Below the pieces are notes generated by a model. The model was not told the origin of the DNA. It made no database searches and saw only the letters and a program-made list of their open reading frames with translations. Shown in pieces: positions 22,690 through 32,027 of a stretch of DNA of 41,600 nucleotides. The stretch is from Streptomyces beijiangensis (GTDB lineage Bacteria; Actinomycetota; Actinomycetes; Streptomycetales; Streptomycetaceae): NCBI RefSeq assembly GCF_017315755.1, contig NZ_JAFLRJ010000027.1, positions 1-41,600 of the forward strand, read 5' to 3'. Positions within the stretch are counted from its first letter, which is position 1; every line of letters starts with the position of its first letter. The translations under genes were made by a program, and so were the position numbers.

Positions 22690-23304
22690 ATGATCACGTC
22701 TCGCATCAGGCTCCGGTTCACGGCCGCCGCACTGACCATCGGCGCCCTGCTCGCCACCGCATCGACCACGGCCACGGCCACGACCACGACAGGTGCGGCG
22801 GCCGGGGCTCCTTCGGCTTCGTCGGAGTGTCCGGCGCCGCAGCCGCTCTACGCCGCCGCCGACAGCCGTGTCGACCTCGGCGCGCTCAGCCCCGAGCCCT
22901 CGTACCGCGTCAACTGCGCGCCGCTCTACCGCGCCGACGGCCGCGCCCCCGAGGTCGTCTTCGATCAGGGCTTCCGGCCCAAGGACGTGGTGCACGGGCA
23001 GTACGACCTGGCCGCCTACGTCGACAGGAACCAGCCCTCGCCGTTCGTCTCCACCTCGTACGACCACGACCTCTACAAGCAGTGGAGGTCGGCGTACAAC
23101 TACTACATCGACGCCCCCGGCGGCATCGACGTCAACGAGACGATCGGTTTCACCCACCGCTGGGCGGACCAGGTGGAGGTCGCCTTCCCCGGCGGGGTGG
23201 CCCGTACCTTCATCGTCAAGGCGTGCCCGATCGACAAGCCCACCAAGACCGAGATCCTCGCCAAGTGCGTCGACAACCCGAACTACACGCCCTGGCGCGA
23301 CTGA
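22690..23304 (+). CDS. Secreted scabin/pierisin-like ADP-ribosyltransferase
   Basis: 204 residues from ATG 22690 (in-frame GTG 22681 possible). A signal peptide occupies about 1-30 ('LRFTAAALTIGALLATAS', cleavage near ATA). The mature domain has the R-S-E layout of mono-ADP-ribosyltransferases: Arg81 in 'PLYRADGR', S-T-S at 121-123 in 'PFVSTSYD', and Gln161-x-Glu163 in 'WADQVEVAFPGG'. Gln in place of the first Glu, and the 'YYIDAPGGIDVN' segment, are features of the guanine-modifying DNA ADP-ribosyltransferases (pierisin, scabin, ScARP). Four Cys (47, 76, 179, 193) could form two disulfides. It probably acts outside the cell on nucleic acid or nucleosides; the target is inferred from the family. 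No immunity gene was recognised beside it. Confidence 0.82.
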   Translation: MITSRIRLRFTAAALTIGALLATASTTATATTTTGAAAGAPSASSECPAPQPLYAAADSRVDLGALSPEPSYRVNCAPLYRADGRAPEVVFDQGFRPKDVVHGQYDLAAYVDRNQPSPFVSTSYDHDLYKQWRSAYNYYIDAPGGIDVNETIGFTHRWADQVEVAFPGGVARTFIVKACPIDKPTKTEILAKCVDNPNYTPWRD

Positions 23305-23376
23305 CCTTCCCGGCAGATCGCCGGAAGCGAGGCCGCCGTGGAACCACACGGGCGTCCCGCACCACTCGGCACCGAG

Positions 23377-23406
23377 GGCCGCTTCCCCATACGGAGGCGG
23401 CCTTTT
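23377..23406 (+). terminator. Terminator after the ADP-ribosyltransferase gene
   Basis: GCCGC-T-TCC pairs with GGA-G-GCGGC around a CCATAC loop and is followed by TTTT, one of the few canonical T-tailed terminators in this window. Confidence 0.75.
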
Positions 23407-23422
23407 CGTCGCCCACCCCGAG

Positions 23423-24915
<1,493 letters not shown>

Positions 24916-24942
24916 GACCGGTCACTGGTCGTACGCACCTGA

Positions 24943-24984
24943 GCGGCGGGCCCCGGCGGATTCACTTCCGCCGGGGCCCGCCGC
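24943..24984 (+). terminator. Terminator after argG
   Basis: A perfect 18-bp GC-rich stem (24943-24960 with 24967-24984) closes on a 6-base loop, TTCACT, 27 bases after the argG stop. Confidence 0.9.
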
Positions 24985-25013
24985 GCTCCCGGGCGACTGC
25001 GTATCCTGCCCCG

Positions 25014-25538
25014 GTGCAACGCATCCTCGTCGTCGGCAGCACCGGTGCGGGCAAGTCCACGATGGCGCGTGGGATCGCCCGCCGGCTCGGCCTGCCCTTC
25101 CACGAGATGGACGCGCTGCACTTCATCGGCCCGGACTGGCAGGAGAATCCCGACCTCGTGGAGCAGGTCACGGGGATCGTCCGCGGCCCGGACGGCTGGG
25201 TCTTCGACTCCATCGGCCATCCCCGCGTACGGGACCTGCTCTGGGAGCACGCCGACACCGTGGTGTGGCTGGACTATTCGCGCCACGTCGTCCTGGCCCG
25301 GGTGCTGCGGCGGTCGCTCCGGCGGACCCTGCTCAGGGAGCGCATCTTCGGGGGCAACCGTGAGGGGGTGGCCGAGTGGTTCCGGGCGGACCACCCCGTG
25401 TGGTGGGCCATGTCCCAGTACAACGGCCGCCGCACGGAGATCCTCCGGCGCACCCGCGACCCGCGGTTCGCGCCACTGCGGGTGATCCGTTATGGAAGCC
25501 CGCGCTCCGTCCGCCGACCGGCCGACGCACTCCTCTGA
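25014..25538 (+). CDS. P-loop NTPase, adenylate-kinase-like / topology-modulation type
   Basis: 174 residues from GTG 25014. 'ILVVGSTGAGKSTMARGIAR' is a Walker A motif at residues 8-16. It is followed by 'EMDALHFIGPDWQE' and 'WVFDSIGHPRVRDLLWEHAD', and by an Arg-rich lid 'RVLRRSLRRTLLRERIFGGN'. This is the layout of small adenylate-kinase-like proteins often annotated as DNA topology modulation proteins (FlaR). It may phosphorylate a small molecule; the substrate is unknown. Its stop lies inside a 14-bp tandem repeat. Confidence 0.87.
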   Translation: MQRILVVGSTGAGKSTMARGIARRLGLPFHEMDALHFIGPDWQENPDLVEQVTGIVRGPDGWVFDSIGHPRVRDLLWEHADTVVWLDYSRHVVLARVLRRSLRRTLLRERIFGGNREGVAEWFRADHPVWWAMSQYNGRRTEILRRTRDPRFAPLRVIRYGSPRSVRRPADALL

Positions 25539-25586
25539 GCTACGTCTTCCGAGCTACGTCCTCTGAGCTAAGTCCTCTGAGCTAAG
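25531..25586. repeat. Four 14-bp tandem repeats spanning two convergent stop codons
   Basis: Units TCCTCTGAGCTACG, TCTTCCGAGCTACG, TCCTCTGAGCTAAG and TCCTCTGAGCTAAG follow without gaps. The first contains the kinase stop (25536-25538) and the last the DinB stop (25582-25584, minus strand). Confidence 0.85.
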
Positions 25587-26157
25587 CCTCCTTCGCCGCG
25601 CGCTCCACCCGGCTGCGGTACTCCGCCCACCAACCCGCGTCACCGGCCGCCATGTTGTCGCTCCCGGTGCGCAGACCCGTGGTCCCGTCGATGAGTTCGC
25701 GGACGATGTCCGCGTGGCCGGCGTGCCGGTCCGTCTCGGCGATCATGTGGACGAGGCTGCGGTGGAGCGTCACCTCCGCGCCGCTCCCCCAGGCGATCCG
25801 GCCGATCGCGTCGAGCGGGAGCGAGTCGATCGTCTCGTCCGAGTGGGCGCACACCCGGCGGTACGCACCGACGATCTGCTCACGCGTCTCGTCGGCCCTC
25901 GCCCACAGATCCGCGTTCGGCTCGGCGGCTCCCGTGATCCAGAGCGGCGGCGCCTCGACCGGGCGGCCGTAGGTCTCGCCGAAGTACATCGCCTCGGCAC
26001 CCGTCAGGTGCTTGACCAGCCCCAGCAGGTTGGTGCCGGTCGGGGTCATAGGGCGGCGGATGTCGTACTCCGCCAGGCCCTCCAGCTTCCAGATCAGGGA
26101 GTCGCGGGCGTCCTGAAGGTAGAGATGAAGGTCGGCCTTGGGATCCGTTCCGGTCAT
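25582..26157 (-). CDS. DinB-like (DUF664) protein
   Basis: 191 residues from ATG 26157; the frame upstream contains only promoter-region sequence. It has the four-helix DinB/MST layout: 'DLHLYLQDARDSLIWKLEGL' with 'TPTGTNLLGLVKHLTGAEAM' (first His), and 'AEVTLHRSLVHMIAETDRHA' (the further metal-site His residues), ending 'WWAEYRSRVERAAKEA'. Such proteins bind a divalent metal with three His; some act as thiol-dependent S-transferases (bacillithiol/mycothiol). The substrate is unknown. Confidence 0.87.
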   Translation of the reverse strand: MTGTDPKADLHLYLQDARDSLIWKLEGLAEYDIRRPMTPTGTNLLGLVKHLTGAEAMYFGETYGRPVEAPPLWITGAAEPNADLWARADETREQIVGAYRRVCAHSDETIDSLPLDAIGRIAWGSGAEVTLHRSLVHMIAETDRHAGHADIVRELIDGTTGLRTGSDNMAAGDAGWWAEYRSRVERAAKEA

Positions 26158-26293
26158 TCGGTCAGTCTGCCGATCGATCGATTCCTGTCCACCGGATTTT
26201 GGATGATCCGAAAGCATGTACTGATCGCAACATCCCCCCGATAAAGTGATGTTGACGCAGCGACAGCTGCCTACCCCTGGCACGGGAGGTGCT

Positions 26294-28351
26294 GTGGACA
26301 GAGAGCTGTTCGGCCGCGAGGCCGTGCTCGAAGGGCTCGCGCCACGGCTCGTCGGGCTGCCGTCCAGCGGGTTTCAGCAGGTCAGGACCGAGCATGCGGA
26401 GGATCTGCCCGTCGTCGTCCTCACCGGAGGACGCGGTACGGGCAAGACCGTTCTGCTCAAGCAGCTGCGCACCCACTACCGCGGGCGCACCCCCGTCGCC
26501 CTCATCGACTGCGAGCACCGCGACTTCGCCGGGCTGCCCTCAGGGGATCCGCGCGCCCCGTACTGGTCGCCCGTGACCGAGGCGCTCTCCGTGCTCGGTG
26601 AGCAGCTCGGGCCGCCCGTGCACGGAGCCGGGCACATCGAATTCCCGCGGCTGGCCGCCGGGTTGGTGGCCATCGCCTCCACCGGGTGGGACCCGAACAA
26701 CGGGCAGCGCGTACGCGACGAGGCGCTGCGGCTCGGGATGCTCGTCGAGTCCGGGTCGCGGCTCAAGAGCACGGGGCGCGGCTGGGTAGTCAAGGTCGCG
26801 GCCAAGTTCGCCGCGCTGTGGACCGGGGTGCCGCCGGGGCTCGACGTCATCGTCGAGTCCACCGTCGAATCCCTCCTGGAGGACCTCTTCAACCGGGGGC
26901 AGCGGCAGGCCGCCAACTGGTACGGGGAGTATCCCGGCGCCGGCGGCAACGCCAAACGCGGCCTCAATCTCCTGGCGCTCCAATTCCACCGCGAGCGGGA
27001 CGCCGACGCCCGCGCCCTCGCCGAGCGGCATCTCGTCGGGGCGCTGCGCGCCGATCTGAAGTCCGCCTACGCGGGGATGGGCAAGCTGCGGCACGTCGGG
27101 CGGCCCCTCGTACTGCTCGACAACGTCCAGGCGCCCCTGGGGCGGCGCCTGTTGGAGCCCGTGCTCAGGGACCGCGCCGAAGGCCGGCTCGATCAGGCCG
27201 TCGTCATCGCCGCGTTCCGGGGTTACGACCATCCGGCACTCCGCGCCGCACGCCGCTGCCTCCTGCCCCAGGTCACCAACGCCACCCCCTGGACGCGCTC
27301 CACCGAGGTCGCCTCCGGTGCGCTCGCCGTGGAACTCACCGGGCTCGAACCCGAACACGTACGGCAGATGCTCGACCGCGAGGACCCCGGGATGCGCACC
27401 CCGCCGCTGCTCGCGCGCGGGATCCACCGGCTGACCGAAGGGCGGCCGCTCGGGGTCGCACTGCTGACGAAGGCGGCCGGGCAGGCGATCAGTCCGCAGG
27501 CCGCGCCGTCCATTCCCGTACCCGTACCCGTACAGAGCAGCTCTGTTGACCTCACCCCCGGCACGCTCCTCGGGCTGCCCGTCGCACTGCGCGAGGACAC
27601 CCCGGGGCGCGAGAGCGCCGCCGAACTGCTCGGGCAGCTCGTCCACCCAGCACGCCTCGACCGCCTCACCGTGCTCGCCGCCGCGCACGACACCGCCGAC
27701 GCCGAGGCGCTCGCCGCCGCCCGCCTCGACCACGACGGCGGCGCGGCCGGTGTACTGCCGATGCGCGCCCTGCTCGCGGAGGAGTACTGGGGCACGTCCC
27801 CCGACCACTTCATCGGCGACCCCTTCCTGCGGACCCTCCTCCTGCACCGGCTGCACGCCGACAGCCCGCGCTGGCGCGACGTACAGCAGACGATGGCCGC
27901 CCACTACCCGGACGGGCATCCACGCCGCCTCCACCACGAACTCGCCCTCGGACAGACCGCGTTCACCGTCGCCCGACTGCGCGACACCTTCCGCACCTCC
28001 GATGCCGCCGACTGGCTCCGCGCGCTGCGCTTCATCGCCTCCGCGCCGCTCTTCGGACCGTCCGACACGCGTCGCGCCGTCGCGCTCGGGCGGACCGACG
28101 CCGAGCAGGTCGCGCCCGACGGCACGGACCGCGTCTTCCACCTCCGCATCCGCCGACTGCTCTACTGCGTATGGCAGTTGACCGACCTGCTGACGCTCCC
28201 CGACGAGGACGTCACCGAGAAGATGGGCGACGAACTCGGGCAGCTCTCCGCCCTCCACCCCACCGGCAACGAAGTGCTCTGGCAGGCCTCCCGGAGCTGG
28301 CCGCAGGCCGTCCGCGAGTGGCGGGCACCGCAGACGGGAGACGGTTCGTGA
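26294..28351 (+). CDS. Large P-loop NTPase (STAND/AAA-like) coupled to a binding-protein gene
   Basis: 685 residues from GTG 26294, after GGGAGG. The N-terminus reads 'VDRELFGREAVLEGL', as in STAND NTPases that begin with F-x-G-R-E. Walker A is 'LTGGRGTGKTVLLKQL' with Lys51, and a Walker B-like 'RPLVLLDNVQ' has Asp276. An Arg-rich sensor-like block is 'NATPWTRSTEVASG'. The C-terminal 300 residues are helical ('RLRDTFRTSDAADWLRALRF') with no recognised DNA-binding or effector domain and no transmembrane helix. Its stop overlaps the GTG of the next gene by 4 bp, so both proteins are probably made together. The role is unknown; signal-responsive switching is a hypothesis. Confidence 0.85.
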   Translation: MDRELFGREAVLEGLAPRLVGLPSSGFQQVRTEHAEDLPVVVLTGGRGTGKTVLLKQLRTHYRGRTPVALIDCEHRDFAGLPSGDPRAPYWSPVTEALSVLGEQLGPPVHGAGHIEFPRLAAGLVAIASTGWDPNNGQRVRDEALRLGMLVESGSRLKSTGRGWVVKVAAKFAALWTGVPPGLDVIVESTVESLLEDLFNRGQRQAANWYGEYPGAGGNAKRGLNLLALQFHRERDADARALAERHLVGALRADLKSAYAGMGKLRHVGRPLVLLDNVQAPLGRRLLEPVLRDRAEGRLDQAVVIAAFRGYDHPALRAARRCLLPQVTNATPWTRSTEVASGALAVELTGLEPEHVRQMLDREDPGMRTPPLLARGIHRLTEGRPLGVALLTKAAGQAISPQAAPSIPVPVPVQSSSVDLTPGTLLGLPVALREDTPGRESAAELLGQLVHPARLDRLTVLAAAHDTADAEALAAARLDHDGGAAGVLPMRALLAEEYWGTSPDHFIGDPFLRTLLLHRLHADSPRWRDVQQTMAAHYPDGHPRRLHHELALGQTAFTVARLRDTFRTSDAADWLRALRFIASAPLFGPSDTRRAVALGRTDAEQVAPDGTDRVFHLRIRRLLYCVWQLTDLLTLPDEDVTEKMGDELGQLSALHPTGNEVLWQASRSWPQAVREWRAPQTGDGS

Positions 28352-29883
28352 ACAATCGATTCCGCGAGATCTTCTGGTTCACGCGGCTGAGGCGGCTGCT
28401 CACCTCGGTCCTCGCCCTGGCGCTCCTCGCAGCCGCCGGGATCGGCGCGTACATCGTCTACACGCCCGATCTGCGCTGCGCGAAGGGCGTCGAACGCCCC
28501 GAGAAGGGCGCCGAGTGCATAGGCGTATCGGGCGAGGGTTACGACTTCGGGGTCCCCGCGCTGCACGCCGTCGCGCAGGCCGTCGCCCGCGAGAACAGGA
28601 CCCTCAAGACCGGCGAGTACGCGACCGTCGCCCTGCTCCTCCCCCTGACCTCCACCGACAGCGGCACCGCGACCAAGGTCCTCAACGAGGTGCAGGGCGC
28701 ATTCCTGGAGCAGTACCGGGCCAACCACGACAACAACGGCCAGGTCCCCAAGATCCGCCTCGTCCTCGCCAACTCGGGTCGTGGCAGCGAACAGTGGCGT
28801 CCCACGGTCGACCGGATCAAGTCCATGACCGGCGCCCCCGACAACCTCCGCGCCGTCTCCGGAATCGCCATCAGCAGCCCCAGCACCAAGGCCGCGGTGA
28901 AGGAGCTGACCGCCTCCCACATCCCTGTCATCGGTACCACCATCACCGCCGACGACATCGCCAACAGCCCCTCGGGCGACCCCTATCCGGGCCTCGCCCG
29001 CGTCTCGCCGACCAACCGGGACGAGGCCCGAGCGCTCGCCCAGTTCGGCAAGGTCGACGCCAAGAAGGCGCTGATCGTCCAGGACACTCGCACCAGTGAC
29101 TACTACACCTCCACCCTCAAGGCGGCGTTCTCGACGCTGCTCAAGGGCGCCCCGTACGCACCGAATCTCTTCACCTCGCCGTCCGACTCGACCCAGGACG
29201 GCACCACCGCGAACACCTTCGACCAGATGAAATTCCTGATCTGCGACACCCGGGCCGACACGATCTTCTTCGCCGGACGCCACACCCAGCTGCGGCAGTT
29301 CATCAACGCACTGGGCTCGCGCGGCTGCCAGGATCGCTCGTTCACGATTCTCACCGGGGACGAGGCCTCGTACCTCGGCCGGGACGCGAAGCTCGACAAG
29401 AGCGCCCTCGCGAAGAAGATCACCGTCCGGTACGCCTCGCTCGCGCACCCCGACGCCTGGACCACGGGGACCCCGCCGAAGACCGGCGGCAGCGCGGCGG
29501 ACTACAAGACGTTCACGGATCTGCTGGCGAAGGCGGCGGGCAAGGACATCGGCCCGATCGGCCCGTCCCAGCTCGCGGACGGCCAGGCGATCGTCGCGTA
29601 CGACGCGATGACGCTCGCCGTGCACGGCATCCGCAAGGCCACGGTCAAGGGGAGGACGCTCCCCGAACTGGCCGATGTGGGGACCCAGTGGACGCTGGTC
29701 AAGGGCCAGCTGAGGATTTACGGCGCCAGCGGCTGGATCTGCCTGGACAACCACGGCAACCCGTACAACAAGGCCGTCCCGATCGTGGAGCTCACCCCGC
29801 AGGGCACCCAGCGCTTCGTGAAGATCGCCTGGCCGGAGGGGAAGCCTCCGGCTCAGGCGTGCTTGCCCCCGGCGGTCTCGTAG
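28348..29883 (+). CDS. Membrane-anchored type I periplasmic-binding (ABC substrate-binding-like) protein
   Basis: 511 residues from GTG 28348 (GTGA overlap with the NTPase gene). A basic N-terminus 'FREIFWFTRLRRLLT' is followed by one helix, 'SVLALALLAAAGIGAYIVYT'. There is no signal-peptidase II box, so it is probably anchored with its domain outside. The domain is of the branched-chain amino-acid receptor type: 'YATVALLLPLTSTDSGTATK', 'VSGIAISSPSTKAAVKELTA', 'IPVIGTTITADDIANSPSGD', 'ARVSPTNRDEARALAQFGKV' and 'ILTGDEASYLG'. No permease or ATP-binding ABC genes are adjacent, so it may be a sensor for the coupled NTPase rather than a transporter part. The ligand is unknown. Confidence 0.85.
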   Translation: MNNRFREIFWFTRLRRLLTSVLALALLAAAGIGAYIVYTPDLRCAKGVERPEKGAECIGVSGEGYDFGVPALHAVAQAVARENRTLKTGEYATVALLLPLTSTDSGTATKVLNEVQGAFLEQYRANHDNNGQVPKIRLVLANSGRGSEQWRPTVDRIKSMTGAPDNLRAVSGIAISSPSTKAAVKELTASHIPVIGTTITADDIANSPSGDPYPGLARVSPTNRDEARALAQFGKVDAKKALIVQDTRTSDYYTSTLKAAFSTLLKGAPYAPNLFTSPSDSTQDGTTANTFDQMKFLICDTRADTIFFAGRHTQLRQFINALGSRGCQDRSFTILTGDEASYLGRDAKLDKSALAKKITVRYASLAHPDAWTTGTPPKTGGSAADYKTFTDLLAKAAGKDIGPIGPSQLADGQAIVAYDAMTLAVHGIRKATVKGRTLPELADVGTQWTLVKGQLRIYGASGWICLDNHGNPYNKAVPIVELTPQGTQRFVKIAWPEGKPPAQACLPPAVS

Positions 29884-30371
29884 GCGGCGCGGAGCTCCTG
29901 CCAGCGGTCCGTGCTCCAGGTGGACCAGTCCTTGGGGCTGCCTTCGAGGGCGTCGTAGAGGAACTCGAAGTGGTCGTGCCAGCCGGCCAGGCAGTCCAGG
30001 CGCAGGCTGTCGGGCCCCTGGAACTCGTTGGTGAAGCGGACGACGGCGGCCTGCGCGCCGACCGGCTCCAGATGGAAGCGGACCCGCCCGTGCAGATCGA
30101 CCGTGTACTCGGCGACGCGCTGCACCTCCCACGCGGTGACCGTGCCGCTGTGCACGTTGTCGCTCTCGCCGTTCAGCCACCGCAGCTTGACCGCCCCGCC
30201 GAGCCGCGGCTCCAGCACATCGGCCGCCGCCAGCCACCCCGGCAGCCCGCGCGGGGTGGCCACGGCCGACCAGACCTGCTCCAGTGAGTGGGGCAGATGC
30301 AGGGCGAAACGGAGCACGTGGGTGGTGCCGTGGGTGGTGCTGGTGCCATGGGCGAGCGCATCGGACGTCAT
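29853..30371 (-). CDS. SRPBCC (AHSA1/START-like) family protein
   Basis: 172 residues. It begins with a variable Thr/His-rich stretch, then 'RFALHLPHSLEQVWSAVATP' and 'GLPGWLAAADVLEPRLGGAV', the usual first half of a helix-grip SRPBCC domain. It ends with 'CLAGWHDHFEFLYDALEGSP' and 'DWSTWSTDRWQELRAAYETA'. Such proteins bind hydrophobic ligands in a central cavity, and the function here is unknown. Its 3' end overlaps the convergent binding-protein gene by 31 bp. Confidence 0.9.
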   Translation of the reverse strand: MTSDALAHGTSTTHGTTHVLRFALHLPHSLEQVWSAVATPRGLPGWLAAADVLEPRLGGAVKLRWLNGESDNVHSGTVTAWEVQRVAEYTVDLHGRVRFHLEPVGAQAAVVRFTNEFQGPDSLRLDCLAGWHDHFEFLYDALEGSPKDWSTWSTDRWQELRAAYETAGGKHA

Positions 30372-30418
30372 GGCACCAGCCTCACCCGGACAGGGCGGTT
30401 CTGCACCCCAAAGGGGCG

Positions 30419-31342
30419 CTACGGCTGTTGTCCCGGCCTGTCGACCACCGTGCGGTTCATGATCGCGCTGGTGCCCGCGAGGTCGCCCTTCTTCAGACCG
30501 TTCGGGAGATCGCGCACCGCGACCTCACGCTCACCCAGATAGGTCTTGGTGTTCTTGTCGAAGATGAGCTGTTCCAGGATCCCGTCGTCCTCCCGTGCGA
30601 TCGCGATCCCGTGCCGTCCGGCCGCGTCCACCACGTCGTCGACGACGGTCACACCGGAGATCTTCGCGGCGGCCCGGTAGAGCGCCGCACTCACCTTGGG
30701 CGGCATCAGCGACTCGCCCACGAGGTCACCGACGAGCACAAAGGTGTTCTGGTCCTCGCTCTTGCCGCCGCCGCTCGTCCTGTGGAGCCAGTCGAGCATC
30801 TTGGCGGGATCGGTGGGCAGCGTCTGGAGGTTGCGGTAGTTGGTGTTGGAGTCGAGGCCGGGCGTATCGGGATCGAGCTTGGTGGTGTCCGAGCCGGGAC
30901 CGATCTCCTTCAGCAAACCCCACTTGGTGCCGTCCACCGAATGCCAGACCTCACGCCGGTGCACGGGGGTGAGTTTCGTCTTCATGCCCTCCCCGACCCG
31001 GATGTAGCCGCCCTTGCTCTCGATGTACACGAACTGGTCGTCGCGGATCTCCCCCGGCACCTCCGACTTCTCGGCAGCCAGCGCGATGTCGTTGAGCAGG
31101 CGTACCGCCTCGGGCGACGCGGTCTTGACACCACCCCCGTCCGGCCCGGTCACCGCGAGCCCTGCGACGACCGCCGCGGCGGCCAGGACGGCGACCGCGG
31201 GCACAGCGATGGACGGGCGCAGCCACCTCCGCCTTGCGGGTACGGAATCTTCGGTACGGATCTCACGCATCAGATGCTCCTTCAGGACACGGTGGCGGCC
31301 CGTCGGGAGCTCCCTCTCGGGGAGTTCGGGAAGATCGTTCAT
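30419..31342 (-). CDS. CU044_5270-family membrane protein coupled to an ECF sigma factor
   Basis: 307 residues from ATG 31342, which overlaps the sigma-factor stop (ATGA) and follows an AAGGAGGG ribosome binding site. The cytoplasmic N-terminus is 'LPERELPTGRHRVLKEHLMR', with one transmembrane helix 'SIAVPAVAVLAAAAVVAGLA'. An extracellular domain follows, with 'FVYIESKGGYIRVGEGMKTK', 'LPTDPAKMLDWLHR' and 'ALYRAAAKISGVTVVDDVVD'. This is the architecture of actinobacterial CU044_5270 proteins, which commonly accompany ECF sigma factors. It may act as a membrane regulator of the sigma factor, but a canonical anti-sigma zinc motif was not seen. Confidence 0.87.
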   Translation of the reverse strand: MNDLPELPERELPTGRHRVLKEHLMREIRTEDSVPARRRWLRPSIAVPAVAVLAAAAVVAGLAVTGPDGGGVKTASPEAVRLLNDIALAAEKSEVPGEIRDDQFVYIESKGGYIRVGEGMKTKLTPVHRREVWHSVDGTKWGLLKEIGPGSDTTKLDPDTPGLDSNTNYRNLQTLPTDPAKMLDWLHRTSGGGKSEDQNTFVLVGDLVGESLMPPKVSAALYRAAAKISGVTVVDDVVDAAGRHGIAIAREDDGILEQLIFDKNTKTYLGEREVAVRDLPNGLKKGDLAGTSAIMNRTVVDRPGQQP

Positions 31343-31944
31343 CGGTTTCCCTCCTTGACGGTCCCGGCCGCAGCAGTGCGGTCCTCTCTGATCTGTCCGC
31401 GCCCGCCGCCCGGTTCCAGTGCGCGCGCGAGTTTCGTACGCGCCCTGGAAAGCCGGGATCTGACGGTCCCGACCGGCACTCCGAGGGCCTGCGCGGCCGC
31501 CGCGTAGTCGAGCCCCGACCAGACGCACAGGGCCAGCACCTCGCGCTCCGGCCTGCGCAGGGCGGCGAGTCCTGCCCGTACGAGAGCGAGCTGCCGTGCG
31601 TCGTCGATCCGCGCCACGACCTCGTCGGCGAAGTCCCGCACCCCCTCATCGCGCGGCAGCCGGGACACGGCGGCCGCATGGCGGCGCGCGGCGCGGCGGG
31701 TGTTGCGGGCGACGTTGGTGGCCACGCCCAGGAGCCAGGGGCGCAGCGAACCGCCCTCCTCCCCGACCTTTCCGCGCAGCCGCCACGCCTCCAGGAAGGT
31801 CAGCGAGACGATGTCCTCGGCGAGCGCCCAGTCGCCCGTCAGCCGGAAGGCGTGGTTGTACACGGAGCGGGAGCAGGCGTCGAAGAGCACGCCGAAGGCA
31901 TCGTGATCGCCGGCTCTTATACGGGCCCTGAGTTGTGTGTCCAC
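31339..31944 (-). CDS. ECF-type RNA polymerase sigma factor
   Basis: About 201 residues from GTG 31944. TTG 31968 is an alternative start; neither has an ideal ribosome binding site. Region 2 is 'HDAFGVLFDACSRSVYNHAF', then 'GDWALAEDIVSLTFLEAWRL' and 'SLRPWLLGVATNVARNTRRA'. Region 4 is 'LRRPEREVLALCVWSGLDYA' and 'QALGVPVGTVRSRLSRARTK', the latter the recognition helix-turn-helix. Group assignment and target promoters cannot be told. It is translationally coupled to the membrane protein downstream. Confidence 0.92.
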   Translation of the reverse strand: MDTQLRARIRAGDHDAFGVLFDACSRSVYNHAFRLTGDWALAEDIVSLTFLEAWRLRGKVGEEGGSLRPWLLGVATNVARNTRRAARRHAAAVSRLPRDEGVRDFADEVVARIDDARQLALVRAGLAALRRPEREVLALCVWSGLDYAAAAQALGVPVGTVRSRLSRARTKLARALEPGGGRGQIREDRTAAAGTVKEGNR

Positions 31945-32027
31945 ACACTCCAACTGTCCGTACGGCAAAGGCCGGTTCCCGTGACCTGAGTCACAGGAAC
32001 CGGCCCCGGCCGTTCAGCGCGCGGTGC

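Noticed and set aside
27509..27533. Short CCGTAC repeats inside the NTPase gene
   Set aside because: Only three or four units encoding Pro-Val. Judged a minor linker feature and not listed separately.
28162..30237. 691-codon minus-strand frame opposite the NTPase and binding protein
   Set aside because: Valine/glycine/arginine-rich shadow of two well-supported plus-strand genes. No start context and no domain.
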